From contig NMRA01000048.1 of the NCBI GenBank assembly GCA_002633005.1, forward strand, positions 1,046,483 to 1,102,407: a stretch of 55,925 bases of DNA. Reading direction: 5' to 3'. The notes beneath the pieces are model-generated. The model saw only the letters and a list, made by a program, of their open reading frames with translations, did no database searches and was not told the origin of the DNA. The DNA comes from Phoronis australis. Lineage: Eukaryota; Phoronida; Phoronidae. This document shows positions 1-12,101 of the stretch, one piece after another (position 1 is the stretch's first letter; each line of letters starts with the position of its first letter). Position numbers and translations under genes: made by a program.

Positions 1-1447
1 CAAAAAAACTAGTTGGTTGACAGTACTTTTGGACCACATTTTCTGAATCGGTAGGAAATTTGCTTTCAGACTCTAAGTTTGGTTTTAGTCGTGCATCGGC
101 AGGGAAGTGGTGTTTTTCGGGTGAAAAGTGCCGATTTTGCATTTTTTTGCCCTTATTTTTCTTAGTCTAGCTTGGTTGTCAGTGGGAATGAAATGGTCAA
201 AAATACAAGAAAGAATAAAGTTTCTGTGCTCATCTGCTGGGCTTTTTATGTGAAATAATTGAAAACATGCCATTCTTTGCATCCTGTTTTTGACAGAGTG
301 AAGAAAAGGTTACAAATCAAGTGATGTGTGTTTTGCTAGGCAAAACCCAGTGAGAACTGTTCTGTGCCTCCTTATGAACAAGATTTGAGATTATATAGGA
401 CCTTATGAACAAGTTTGTGTATTAAGCCAAATATTGATAAAACTCAGTAAAATTATGTATTTTCTGAAAGTGTAAAGACTGGAGAAGTTTATTTTTGACT
501 TTTTGACAGCTCTCCATCAATTGGCCACATAACCATCATATCTTTTTGTTAAAACTTCGCAGAAAAGAAAGGTACATACATATCAAAACAATGTTATCAA
601 TGACATGGCTAAATTTTATTTGAAATCTCAAAAGTGCAGTCACAGTTTTCGCAATAATCATTTCAATTTTATTTATGCAACTGAAGGTTTCTTTCCTGAA
701 AATCACAAAGTCCTATTTCTTCTTCCTCATGCAAAAGTAAAGCATTTTAAAAATCAATTCCTAAATAACATATAGTAGAACAATGCATTAAGCGCTGTAT
801 CAGGAAAGTTTCATATAAATACCATCAGCCCTTTCTGAGCTATGATGGTCCAAATTTGGACAATTTCTGTGGTCCTAAATAACCTTGTAATGGTTATTCA
901 TGGAAAAAAACTACCCAGTGTATTTAGAAGTAACTTTAAGTCATTGCTAATCAAGATTAACTGTAAAATATGCACTTCATAAATTTTCAAATATCTACCA
1001 CTATTGCTCACATTACAGTATGTGAACAGAACCTGTGACAGACTACAATTTATTAATTTACTTAATATATAAACAATTATATAATTTAGGAACAGCCTTA
1101 GCTACCAGCTTTAGGTAATGGCTTTCAGACGCCCACCAACAAGTTAAATGGTGATTGGTGATTGCGTATACTGAAATATGGTACACCTTCAGCTATAGCA
1201 AACACTAATATGATAATCAATTTCATCCTTCATAATTAGACTAACTGCCAAAACACCATAGTTACCACAGTTACAGCCTACTTTATGCCAGCTGTAACAA
1301 GCACAGGCAGGCAGAAGACAAACAGATATAAATGTGTAAATACAATTGGCCGAGACAGGATAAGTAACAAGAGCAACGTAGAGCATTGAAATGCGCCCAC
1401 GAATGCACTGCAAATGGTGTGCTTCTAGGGTGTTTATTTGTATCATA
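1..1447. other. No gene recognised
   Basis: AT-rich sequence with short frames only. Near 1177 a TGAAATATGGTACACC resembles TGAAATGTGGTACACACC near 2690, so the repeat element to the right may begin around here. Confidence 0.5.
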
Positions 1448-2700
1448 AAAATGGCCACTAGATAGTGCAAAATGTTTCGAATCCATCAAAAACCTGGAAA
1501 ATGTCATATTTTTTAACAGAAACCTATTTACCACATTTCATGAAAATCCGCCAAGAAACTTTAGCAAAACAGAAAAAGTGAAATTGCCACGAGGGGACAA
1601 AGGTTCGTCGGATCCATCTGAAAGTTGTCTTCCGTTGTCAACGTCATATAAATACACTGGCTAAATTTAATGAACATTCTGTAGAGGGCTTAGGAGATAC
1701 AGCTAAGGGTGCAAAAACTGCCACTAGGAGGCGCCACAGTAATTGAAGCCAGAAAATCATCGTCAACCATCCTCCTCACACTAACAATATATAATCCAAT
1801 TTTTACAATCATCCAAAGAGTGGTTCGGTTGACAGAGGGTAGGCGGCAAAAACAGACTAGAAAACAGTGAAAATGGCCACTAGACAGCGCCAATCACGTC
1901 AAATCCATCTGAAAACCGGAAAATGTCATCTTTCCTTTAAAAGAAAGATATTTAAGAAAATTCATGAAAATTCATGAAAATTCGTTGAGGAACTTCAGAG
2001 AAACAGAGGAAAACAGAAAAAAATGAAATTGCCACTAGGGGGGCAGTGTTAGTCGAACCTGTCTGAAAATCATCATCTTCTGTTGTTAACTTCATATCAA
2101 CACATTTGCTACATTTAATAAAGATCCTGTAGAGCGTTTAGGAGATACAGCCATGGGCACAAAAACAAACAAAACTGCCACTAAGAGGCGTCACAGTAGT
2201 TGAAGTCGTCGAAAAATCATTGTCAATCGCCCTCTTCATAGTAAGAACATACATGCCAATTTTCACGATCATCCTTAGAGTGGTTCAGTTGATGGAGGGA
2301 CGGACGCCAAAAAAACGGACTCCAAAATAGCAAAAATGACCACTAGATGGCACAAAATGCCTCGAATCCATCCGAAAACGGGAGGATAGCGTCATCTCAC
2401 TAATAGATGCCTATGTGCCAAATTTCATGAAAATCGGTAGGGCACCTTTGAAGATACAGAGGCAAACGTAAAAAACTAAAATTGCCACAAGGGGGCACAA
2501 CCGTATTCGGGTCGGTCCAAAACTCTTCACCCTTTGTCATCAACCCCATAGGAAAACACCTGCCAAATTTCAATAAGATCCTGAAAGGGGTTGAGGAGAT
2601 TCAGCCGCAGATGCCGGACGCCCAGACAGAGGTGACGGCAATTTGCACCCACATATTCCGAATATGTGGGCGCATAAAAATCAAAATGAAATGTGGTACA
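1448..2700. repeat. Tandem array of about 450-bp units (three copies)
   Basis: Three diverged copies begin near 1448, 1871 and 2332 with the sense 'AAAATGGCCACTAGA(T/C)(A/G)G(T/C)GC'. Each continues through 'TCGAATCCATC.GAAAAC.GG', 'TGAAATTGCCAC.AGGGG', 'TCCTGTAGAG.G.TTAGGAGAT' and 'CATCC..AGAGTGGTTC.GTTGA'. The third copy is shorter and ends at a hairpin (2648-2670). A related fragment with CCACTAGGGGGCA lies near 4855, and more distant pieces near 5270-5530. It is probably a dispersed repeat family. No protein is encoded. Confidence 0.7.
2648..2670. repeat. Perfect 11-bp hairpin at the end of the 450-bp array
   Basis: CCCACATATTC and GAATATGTGGG are separated by a single C, giving a near-perfect palindrome. 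It sits about 30 bp from the end of the repeat array. Helitrons end in hairpins, but the CTRR terminus is not present here. Confidence 0.6.
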
Positions 2701-5596
2701 CACCCATACTAAAGCAGCATGGAAGTCATAAAGCCACTAGTTTTCAAGAATGTATGCAGCTCTTCATCAGGTGAGTAAAGAGAGAGTAACTACAACGACA
2801 TACGCAAATGGAATAAAAGGGACACGAGAACTGAAAATAAAGGGTTAGGAAGGAATGGAAATCATGTCCACTTCAGTCTTCTCTACACTTCAATCTCCCT
2901 AACCACACTATGGAGGACCTAAGGTTATGTGGACCAGTCCAAACTTGGCTAATTTTGGAACACCATGTCTCTGAAACTGACAATCAGATTCATGCAAAAC
3001 CTTCAAGTACTATGTTTCATGCATTGCTCTCCAAATCATTGTTAGCAATTATTTTCCAATTTTTCCACTTTTGCATGAGGAGCTGTCAAAATATAACTTT
3101 TATGAGATTTTCATGAAAAACTCAAGTCACAAAAAACAAAAACGAATTTCCCTATATTTTTTTTTGTTTTTGCCTCTCTTATACCTTTTGAGCATGTTAG
3201 TCTGTGGTCACCACTGTCTCTTTATTCAAGTGATGAAGACCTGTAGCCAGGCTAGAAACCTAGTGATTTTATGTGTTCTCTAATGTTGGAGAATACAGGA
3301 GCATTTTATACCCCATTTCATTTTCGACTTTAATATGTTTCATACACAAATTGACCGGCTAGTACACAAATAGTAGTACCGATGCCAATTCTGTATATTT
3401 TACCCAACCACACCTATGCGGTGATTGTACAAGAGCAAACACCTCATTCTGTTGTGCCAGAAAAACATAACCGTATATAAATATAACCGTATATTATATT
3501 TAAAAGGCGATGCTGACCAAAATCACTTCAACAAGATCATACATTTGAAAGGTAAATCAGCCGCACAAACTTTGTCAGGTACACGTTACATGCTAGTAAA
3601 TTATCACTCCAATGCAACAAAACAGCAAAAATATTCCAACTACGAATACTTATGGTTATTCTTCACAGCAACTGCTTTTTTAATGTTTCAAAGATTTTCT
3701 AAGTTTTTATGATTGCCACAACTTCCAAACACTTTGTCCATTGGTAGCTATGAAAAAGAGCTTTATAATTAAGAAAGTCTTTGGCACTGCAAACAACATT
3801 TTACCACAAAATAAAATGAAAGAAAAATTCAAATGTCCACCATGTCTGAATTGCTCAGTTTTCACAGTATTAATTGTATCATTTGCAATGGGAATGAAAA
3901 TGGGGCCAAGGACCTTGAAGATTATAAGACCCAGAGTAACATTGAAGAGGTAATGTTTATCTTTAAATGAATCATAATAACAAGATTGATCAAGCTCTAC
4001 ACGTATTTTGATGTTTACAACAAAATTGACAACCATTGCAGTAGGCAAAGAATGAACCATAAACAATATGACCCACTCCAGCTTGAAAAGAAAAACAGCA
4101 GAATTAATCCAAACATTTCTTAAAAATATTTTTCAACATACTAGTCAACAACACAACAAAATTTGTTGTCCTATTAAATAAACTATTACTCTTCAGTCAA
4201 TAGTGTTTGACAACATAAGTTTGCATCCAAAATAAAAGCGATAATTTTGACTATCTAAAGCCTATCTTCAACAGTAACAACCGTAAATTTGGTTTCTACA
4301 GTATGTTAAGAGCAACGCTCTGAGTCCACTAGTGACATAAATCGGCAAATGTAACGAACTGTTAGGCATACTGGCTTGCTTTTGTCTACGTCTCCGTGAG
4401 AATCACCTTTTAATTCAAACAGGGGCGAATAATACATGCACGCAATGGTGCTCTATTCAGACCCCTATTCAATACAACCTTTTGTTGTTTGTGCCCAGGG
4501 ATCTCGTGGTGACACAACATGGCACGAAAAGGCAGCTTCAACTATCATTTGACTGGAGTACATTTGCATGATTGAATTCTTATTTTACTAAGGCTTTGCT
4601 ACGACTATCTGGTTAGCCCAAAACATCTCAAATAACAAAATTACGATGGAGTTAGGCTTTAATGGTATTTTCCATCACCTTTTTATAGGGAGATAAACAT
4701 CGCCAGAAAAAGTGAATGCCCACATTGTAGAACCAAAATGACAACGAGATAAGAAGTGTTTATTTTTCCAAACTCTTCCATGCAACACTAGTGAACTTGA
4801 GGTAATAATTTCTGCAAATGAAGTCCTGGTAGATTTTGAGATTGTTGTAACAAAACCACTAGGGGGCACTGCAGCAGGATGATGAAACCAATAATCAGTT
4901 ATGCTTATCTTGAAAAGAAATTCATTTGCCACGATGATTCTAGAGGGAGTTTGGAAGATAGAAGAAGTGAGTAGTAAACTAATAAAGTTACCACATAAAC
5001 CTGCATTTTGTTCTGTTTAACTGACTAAAAAGCAATAAATGAATTTTTCTTGCAGAATCGACCTCACAATATTCCACACTGTGATAGAAACCTATTGTTG
5101 TTATCAACACCAACATTGAAAAAAATCAGTGACTCAAAAACACCATTGTTGTTGATAATGACAATAGAATGTTATGATGGTAAGGAATATTACAAAATTG
5201 AATTGATGAAAGTAAAAGACCTAACTTTTACCCAGCTAAACAGGGCGTAATGCTGCTTGAAAAGGAAACAGCAAAAGTCTGGACTGTCCAAAAATGGACA
5301 ACTGCGTCTCACTTTAAAATAAAACCTATCTACCAAAGTCCTTCATCAAACTTGGTAAATTACGGTAAACAAATGCCAAACACTAAAACTGACTCTAGGG
5401 GGTGTGCCAGCAGTCCAAATTTTGAAAACCGACGCCACACAAGTTTTAGTAAATAGAATCACATGCGTCAAATTTCGTTGTGAATCTTAAAACCGTTTGG
5501 CAGGATGAAAGATGCATGCCAAAAATGGAACCAAAGCACAAAGCGGTGCAAATCATGCCAGAGCATTGTGAAAATGAATGGGTACGGTTCATCTTC
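2701..5596. other. No gene recognised; diverged repeats
   Basis: Contains fragments related to the 450-bp repeat (near 4855 and 5270-5530). A 119-codon minus frame at 3707-4066 is hydrophobic and follows a TTTTCAAG acceptor-like site, but has no recognisable family. It is left unannotated as a gene. Confidence 0.5.
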
Positions 5597-5602
5597 TTTA
5601 TT
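5597..5602 (-). terminator. Polyadenylation signal of the mucin-like gene
   Basis: AATAAA on the minus strand 13 nt downstream of the TAG stop of the mucin-like frame. It supports this as the true 3' end and a very short 3' UTR. Confidence 0.45.
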
Positions 5603-5615
5603 GTAACTCACACGA

Positions 5616-6287
5616 CTAAGTGCCTCCCAACTGTTCTAAGTCTAGGTGTACATAACTGTTCTTTTGTCTCTTCCATCTCCGGTATAAAACATAACCAACC
5701 ATCAGTGAAAGCAGCATAAGAAAGCAGCCAATCACAACACCAATAACTGCGGCTGTATCCAATGGCGTAGACTGGCACACTTTAGTAGGGTTAGTGGTGG
5801 TTGATTTGCTCCTTGCAACTGATGGTGACGTACCATTTGATGGTGTTGAGGATGACTGTGTACTCATGGTTGAATATGGCACTGTGTCATTCACGTCAGT
5901 CTGGTTTGCAGGGGAAGTTGAAGTTGTGACAATGGCGACAGTCTGGTTTGTAGATGAAGTTGGCGTTGTGGCAGTGACAACTGTCTGTTTTGCAGAAACA
6001 GATGGCACTGTGGCAGTCGTGGCTGACTGGTTCGCACGTGAATTTGATGTCGCGACAGTAGTAACTGTCTCATTCGTATTAGAAGTAGAAGACGGTGTTG
6101 TGGCGGTAACACTGACAGTAGAAGCTTGCAGAGCAGTCACGGATGTACTAGCACTGTTGTCATTGCTTATCATGGAATTATTCAGTGACAATGTACCAAC
6201 TGATGGTGGTGCCATCCATGTTGAAACAACACAGTTGAAAAGCAAAATGAGGACCACTTTAATCACACGCTCTTCAAGTCCAGCCAT
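5616..6287 (-). CDS. Mucin-like type I membrane protein, 223 aa
   Basis: A single open frame. Residues 1-25 look like a signal peptide (hydrophobic IKVVLILLFNCVVS). Residues 26-170 are almost all Thr, Ser, Val, Ala, Asn and Pro, with at least seven N-glycosylation sequons (near residues 36, 72, 86, 114, 128, 133 and 151) and imperfect 15-19-residue repeats of the type ANQT..T.T.PS. This suggests a heavily O- and N-glycosylated stalk. Residues about 179-202 form one transmembrane helix, followed by a basic stop-transfer RRWKRQK and a short tail containing YVHL, a YxxPhi endocytic or lysosomal sorting motif. The layout resembles small sialomucins such as CD164, but similarity is of composition, not proven homology. 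A CTTCAG acceptor just before the ATG suggests a separate 5' UTR exon. AATAAA is present at 5597-5602. The Thr-rich frame produces a long antisense reading frame that is not a gene. Confidence 0.7.
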   Translation of the reverse strand: MAGLEERVIKVVLILLFNCVVSTWMAPPSVGTLSLNNSMISNDNSASTSVTALQASTVSVTATTPSSTSNTNETVTTVATSNSRANQSATTATVPSVSAKQTVVTATTPTSSTNQTVAIVTTSTSPANQTDVNDTVPYSTMSTQSSSTPSNGTSPSVARSKSTTTNPTKVCQSTPLDTAAVIGVVIGCFLMLLSLMVGYVLYRRWKRQKNSYVHLDLEQLGGT

Positions 6288-6635
6288 TCTACCTGAAGCC
6301 TTTGAACAGCAAGGGACAGCTAAAATCCAGGTAAATTAATGTTCAAAACATGAACAATTAAAGCACAACTGTCCCCTCTTCCATCAATCCATGCAATGAA
6401 GACTGCTGGTGTCTGCTTACAAATGTGACTACAAGCAGCAATGACCCCAATTTTCTCTCCTTATGCACAAAATGATACCAGGTGACAGTTTACAATTGTT
6501 TAAAATATCAACAGGTGGTCACGGTCTAGTTGCGTCAACAACACCTGAGTATAGCCATGTATCAAAGGCAAACACAATTGTTTTGAAATATGCACACAAG
6601 GAAGTCATGAGGGGAAGTCTTAAAAAATGATAATG

Positions 6636-6822
6636 ACCCTGACATATTACTGTGTCTACATGGTGTTTCACATCACTACTATAACTTTTCACTTATTTTG
6701 ACCCAGACATATTCCTGTGTCTACATGGTGTTTCACAACGCTACAACAACTTTTCACTTATTTTGACCCTGACATATTACTGTGTCTACATGGTATTTCA
6801 AATCGCTACTATAACTTATTTT
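6636..6822. repeat. 65-bp tandem repeat, about 2.9 copies
   Basis: Units begin at 6636, 6701 and 6766 with ACCC(T/A)GACATATT(A/C)CTGT. It lies upstream (in minus-strand sense) of the mucin-like gene. Confidence 0.9.
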
Positions 6823-7444
6823 GCACCGAGTTGCCAAATTTTTCTAATACTAAACTGACATTAGTGGCGAAAACACTTGTAGTTTTACAGACTAAAACGC
6901 TTGTGGAAACGCTAAGCATTTTAGTTACTATAGATAGACGAGCGCAAGCTGTCTACGATGGTTTAATTTTCACCAGCAGTTAGTTTCCTCACCATCTGAG
7001 TCACTTTTAAGCAAAAATATGTTACCTCTTCGCCATAAATTGATTGATGTGGCGATAAAACAAAGGCTTTGAAATAAGCAGGCTAGCGTGGGGTAAGTCA
7101 AACTTCCAACAAAAAGCCAGCAAATGTGCCCTAACAACAATTCACACCACTAGCATTTTTGCAGCAAGCGAAAATGCTCGTGTTTCAGCCAAACATGTGA
7201 ACCACAATAAATCTCCAGAACTGACAACCTAGACACAAATAATCAGAATAGTCACGTACAGGGGTTCCGCATTTTGAGAACCTGTTTTCTCCACAGAATT
7301 ACTGGGTTCAAATTGGGTTTTCAAAACGCTGACCCCTGAAAGTACCTTGCGGGAAATTCTAAGTGTTTTTTAAGACAGCAGTAGAATATAGTATGTTACA
7401 GTGTACGCTAATAACCAAGTGCAAATGACTGACTCTTCTCAACA

Positions 7445-8090
7445 GAGCCACGAACTATGTTAGAAGACCTGAAGACCGGCAGGCTGAGATTAAACACATC
7501 AGATCAGCACTCAAAGCCATCCAGTACCAGGAGTGGGCACTCAAACCCCCCAACGTCGACCTAGGGAGGACCCCCTGGTGACCAAGAAGAGAGATCACCT
7601 CCAGTCTCTATTCCTTACATGAAGGGGCTTTCAGAACATCTACGCTGAGCATACAAGTCTTACAGCATCAATTCCTATATGAAACCCATCAACACACTCC
7701 AAAGACCCCACCCCACTTGATCGCCAATGCTGTGTGATAAATCAACTGTCATGCACTGAAGACCCGTCTCATACTTACATCGGCGAGACCAAGCGATCCC
7801 TGGGCACCAGAATCAAGGAACACAATAATCTGGACAAGCCCACTGGTGTGGGAGAACATCTCGAAATCCCCGGCCACAATGTATGTGACAAACATGCCAA
7901 GATACTGGCCAAAGAGGAAAACTGGTCTAGAAAGACCAAAGAGGCAATATACATAAAAACCCAAAAGTCTACCATGAACCGAGACCAAGGTTTGCAACCC
8001 CCGCCGATGTACGTTACTATACTACTTCTGGGTAACAGAAGGGCCGGAAACCAGGACGCCCCTCTACCAGTCGTTGAAAAAGAACTGTAA
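7445..8090 (+). mobile_element. Penelope-like retroelement remnant with GIY-YIG endonuclease
   Basis: Frames in succession match the C-terminal part of Penelope-like elements. Near 7470-7560 a broken frame reads EIKHIRSALKAIQYQEWALK. At 7734-8090 an open frame reads HTYIGETKRSLGTRIKEH (GIY-YIG endonuclease, with YIG and the catalytic Arg), then GVGEHLEIPGHN and KEAIYIKTQKSTMNRDQG, the usual 'kEAiyI....p..NRD.g' end. Frameshifts and stops separate the pieces and no reverse transcriptase core is visible, so it is a 5'-truncated, inactive copy. Confidence 0.85.
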
Positions 8091-8399
8091 AGCACAGTTT
8101 GAAACGTTCGAACCTCCAATTTCATGGTCTACGATTAACTTGATTTTATCTACGAACATCTACAGGAATGTTTAAAGAACATTCAAATTGGATGTTCCAG
8201 TGACCTCTATCATAATCTTGAGGCTGGAAGAAAGTGTATTTCTCCAATTAGGTCGGAGTTGTCAAACTGGCCACCGATATGCTCTATGCCCGTTCATTAT
8301 ACTGCATTTCTTGTAAAAAGTAAGAGAAAGGCCTGATAAGAGCAGACGTTAATGGAACCAAACAGAGGTCCCATCCCATACATACATAATAGAAACTAA

Positions 8400-8640
8400 G
8401 TGTTCTCTGAGGAATAGAATTAGGGAATAATACTCCACGCTGGACAAACCCACTGGAATCGGTGAACACACCCCCCAACATTGGCCAAATTGTGGACAGG
8501 GACACTACCCAAGTTTTAGCCAAAGAGAAACATTGAAAGAAGCCATCTTTATAAGGAACAGACAGCCCACCATGAACCGAGACCAAGATCTACAGCTTCC
8601 CCAGGTAAATGACCCTATTCTAGATATGGGTCAACAAAGC
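8400..8640 (+). mobile_element. Second Penelope-like fragment, same orientation
   Basis: Short pieces repeat the end of the previous element: LDKPTGIGEH near 8440 and KEAIFIRNRQPTMNRDQDLQ near 8536-8595. It is more decayed, with an internal deletion. The head-to-tail placement fits the known tendency of Penelope-like elements to insert as partial tandems. Confidence 0.75.
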
Positions 8641-8739
8641 GCGGGTAATTCAAAAAGACCCTTAGATGAGCGTGGAAACATCCAAGTCATCAACTACAAC
8701 AAGTTCATAGTAAGTGAATCTTTACCTGCTTAACAAAGG

Positions 8740-11083
8740 CTTGTTAATGGAAAGGCCACTTCAAAATATAAAGTACACTGTAAATAGTGCTGCCCATTCA
8801 CGAAGTGGTTTAATAAAGGAAGGGAACGAATATGATGTGCAGAGAACAAAGTGAAATATGTTTTGGTAGTTGTCTTGTTTACCTTTCATGTTTTTATTTT
8901 CAAAAATTTTAAAATTCTTAAATTATTAGGTCACTATTGACACACATGTATGGATTTATTTTTATATTTTTATGTATTAGCCTGGATCCTGTTGGAAATC
9001 AGTGTAATCCAGTATATTTACCATTGCTTGTGTTGCTGCAATATACAACTATATAGTATGGACAAATTAATAGACTGTCTATTATACAGTAGGCAAAGTA
9101 CATAGAATAATTATCATCCCACACTACCAAATGTGGTCAAGTGCTGTCACCACATTATTACCACTGGCCAGCAAATCACAAACAGCTCATCACAGCAGCT
9201 CATTAACGTCTCTAATAACCAGCTGATCACTTGACATCTCTAATAACCAGTTGACAACAAGTGCAGTAATAATAACATGTAAAACATGCAAAACACGCAC
9301 AGTAACATCTTATCAATATCCATACAATATTGACTTTTCATCTCCTAAGGGACTCCAACATCTTAGGGCCTCCAACATTGTTGTAAAATCTCAAGTTTTC
9401 AACATTGTCTACAGCACAAAACTTGAACATGGTAAAGCTTTATTTGATGCTATTTGGCAATACAGTGACCATCTTAAAAACAAACAATATGACAATGTTT
9501 TAGTTCCAATTGGTGGAAACTTTACCGGACATAAACATCAAGCACAAATCTAACATTTGAGGGTCAGCGGGCTCTAGCATGAATAAAACTAAGTTATTCT
9601 AACTTAATAGAATTTCTACAAATAATATTCAAAGAGTATCCTAAAATCCCCTCCGTGCAATCAATAATTGTTTGCAAACAAGCACGAGTAATGCTCTCAA
9701 AACAGGCGTACTAACAATAAACTGGCAACACTAAGCTGCCTGTTACAGACCAAGTGTTTCAATACTCATGAGAGTCATGGTAATGATAGGCATGGTAATG
9801 AGCCGTGAAACGTTAAGGCAACAGCCACAATTATCAACAAGAGNTTTCTAAAAATGTCGACAGGAGACTGCTCTTCTTGGGAACAGGGTCACCCCAATAC
9901 ATACTTTGAACGCTTTTCACATGCATGTAATTATAGATAATCCGAAGTAACCAAGCAGAATATCAACTTCTTGAAAGCAATATTACAAAACTGTTAGCTA
10001 ATTACACAGCTATGTGCACGTCTGAACCCACTCAAATGTAAATGACATCATGACAGCTACGTGCACGTCTGAAGCCACTCAAATGACAACATGACGACAG
10101 GCTAATGATGCTCTAGTCACATTTCAATGTCAGAAGGATGATTTCACTCAGTTTTGTTTCACACTACAAACAACGGAAATTCATGCAATCTCATACAAGG
10201 AACATCACCTCGAATGTCACGGAATCAACGAGTGCTTTATTTCGATTTTGAAAACACCCTGGTTATAGATAAAAGTGCATGCATCTAAGTGAACAATCTT
10301 CTGCCAAATATTTGACGGAACTATAACCCTGGCCTGGACTGAACTCTCCTCTTTTGTGAAGAAAGAAAAATGCATTGCATGACTAACCTGCTTTTCAAAA
10401 TGTCTGACGCTCCTGAGTTCATTAACAAGCAATGAACACCAGATGGCATATCCAACACTGATATTATTTTGTCTTTTTCCCAAATTCTTATTGTTAGCAT
10501 TGCAGCTTTTATAATTCAATAACACAAGTTTACCTTCATCACAACAAATTACATAATAATTATGAAACTAGCACATTTGCACGTGGAAAAGCAGGACAGG
10601 TGCTCGACACGTGTTGCATTGTGGGTAAATACTTAGGAAAGAAAGCAATGCTGTGCTACTTCAGAACGGTCACATGTCAAATTGTGAATCCAACTAAAAA
10701 CGTAACAATCACAGTTCATAAGCCATCTTTAAACAACATGTAACAAGCACTATCAGGTATAATTATGATCATCTCTAATTAATTAAAGTTTCACATTCCA
10801 TTTCAAAAATGTGCGACTATTTCAAATCACAGCTTGAACTGGAGGACTTCCATTTTTGAGATCATTAGAGAAAGCTCAGCAACTTACGAGCATGAGGAAC
10901 TGCAAGGGTGCGTGTTAATTCATAAACTACGATCTTTGAAAATCTCTACTGACGAGAAAACATTCCCACCTACACATCTGGGTTATCAAAGTAAACGTGA
11001 CAGCAAATAATCTGTGACCAACTAACACATGGTGGGATGGGGAAATGCAAGTAACACTATGGGCACAGCATCCGCAACATTCC
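8740..11083. other. No confident gene
   Basis: AT-rich intergenic or 3' intronic sequence of the Tudor gene. Short direct duplications occur near 9190-9250 and 10010-10085. A single N lies at 9844. A 100-codon plus frame at 9251-9553 has no recognisable features. Confidence 0.5.
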
Positions 11084-11251
11084 TGTCACTCGTGTATATT
11101 GGTGACAGGTTACCAAGTGAAGGCCAAACAACCTCCAACTGTCACTGGTGTATATTGGTGACACGTTACCAAGTGAAGGCCAAACAACCTCCAACTGTCA
11201 CTGGTGTATATTGGTAACACGTTACCAAGGGAAGGCCAAACAACCTCCAAA
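11084..11251. repeat. 56-bp tandem repeat, three copies
   Basis: Units begin at 11084, 11140 and 11196 with TGTCACT(C/G)GTGTATATTGG. Small reading frames crossing the array are by-products of the repetition. Confidence 0.93.
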
Positions 11252-11981
11252 CCAATCATTAAAATACTACTTCCCCCTGCTCATCAGTGTCAATCTGATA
11301 TCACAAAATGTTGACATTTATTACGAGCAAGTTATTATTTCAACTGGCAATTATTTTTTCAAATGGTTTTCGATGTTGTGAGTTTCTCATTAATTCGTGA
11401 TTCAACCTCAGTCAAAGTTTACTGCAAAACTGGTTGAAACTGCAATAATAACATATTTATTTAATAAACTTCAGACAGCATAAGGGTCATCAATCACCTC
11501 TAGTAAGGGCATTTTCATCAAACTCTTTAAAACAAGAGAAATTTGTCGCATGATGAATGATGTCACAAGCAGACTAGGGAGTTGGCAGGTAGTGGGCGAC
11601 TGTAGAACTGTCGCAATGCATTCATCTAAACGCTGTGTTGACAGGATTCGAGTTCTTCATAATCTTCACATTTGCTGTCGCAATCTCTTAATTGCGGAAA
11701 TTGTGCAATCATCTGAAAGGTTCTTACTCCCACAATCTTATTCACCTTTTTGTTGGCTAGTGTCGCACAATTATGTAGAGTTCTTTTAGCAAGCCTGCTT
11801 CGTAGCAACAACACATATTAAGAAAACTTCATTTAAAAATCTAAACAAATTTCATCAATAAGCATCATCTTAATAAATGACAAATCGTGAATATTTGGCA
11901 AGACAAACTACAAAGGTTGCGTCAATAGGAAAAGGCGGAGTCTAAGGAAAATGTCACTTGTTTTTCAGACAGATGACTTAC

Positions 11982-12101
11982 CTTTCTCTGAGGCAACACC
12001 TTAAGAACTTCAGCGCGATACCAGAAGTTGTCCTCTGTGTACTTAGCGACACATATCTGTCCCACGATAGGGTTAGAGATAAATTCTTGAGCAGACGTTT
12101 T
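11982..12101 (-). CDS. Exon: third Tudor module, barrel start (last confident exon)
   Basis: Encodes KTSAQEFISNPIVGQICVAK followed by YTEDNFWYRAEVLKVLPQRK. 'G.iCVAkYtEDnfWYRAeVl' is a Tudor barrel start. Acceptor GCTGTATTTTCAG; strong donor AAG|GTAAGT, so at least one more exon is required (expected to carry the '(V/I)D(Y/F)GN' strand). No convincing exon was found to the left. Confidence 0.93.

Noticed and set aside
3707-4066. 119-codon hydrophobic minus-strand frame as a membrane protein exon
   Set aside because: The hydrophobicity follows from T-rich sequence. No family motif, no partner exon and an unremarkable acceptor, so chance cannot be excluded.
5794-6339. 181-codon plus-strand frame
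   Set aside because: It is the antisense shadow of the Thr/Ser-rich mucin-like frame. The opposite strand has the signal peptide, transmembrane helix and polyadenylation signal.
9251-9553. 100-codon plus-strand frame
   Set aside because: No recognisable family, splice context or compositional signal.
10403-10470. Possible next Tudor exon reading VGYAIWCSLLVNELRSVRHF with an AAGCAG|GTTAGT donor
   Set aside because: The second half resembles the post-barrel 'ELR.L..F' segment, but the essential D(Y/F)GN strand is absent and the acceptor has no polypyrimidine tract.
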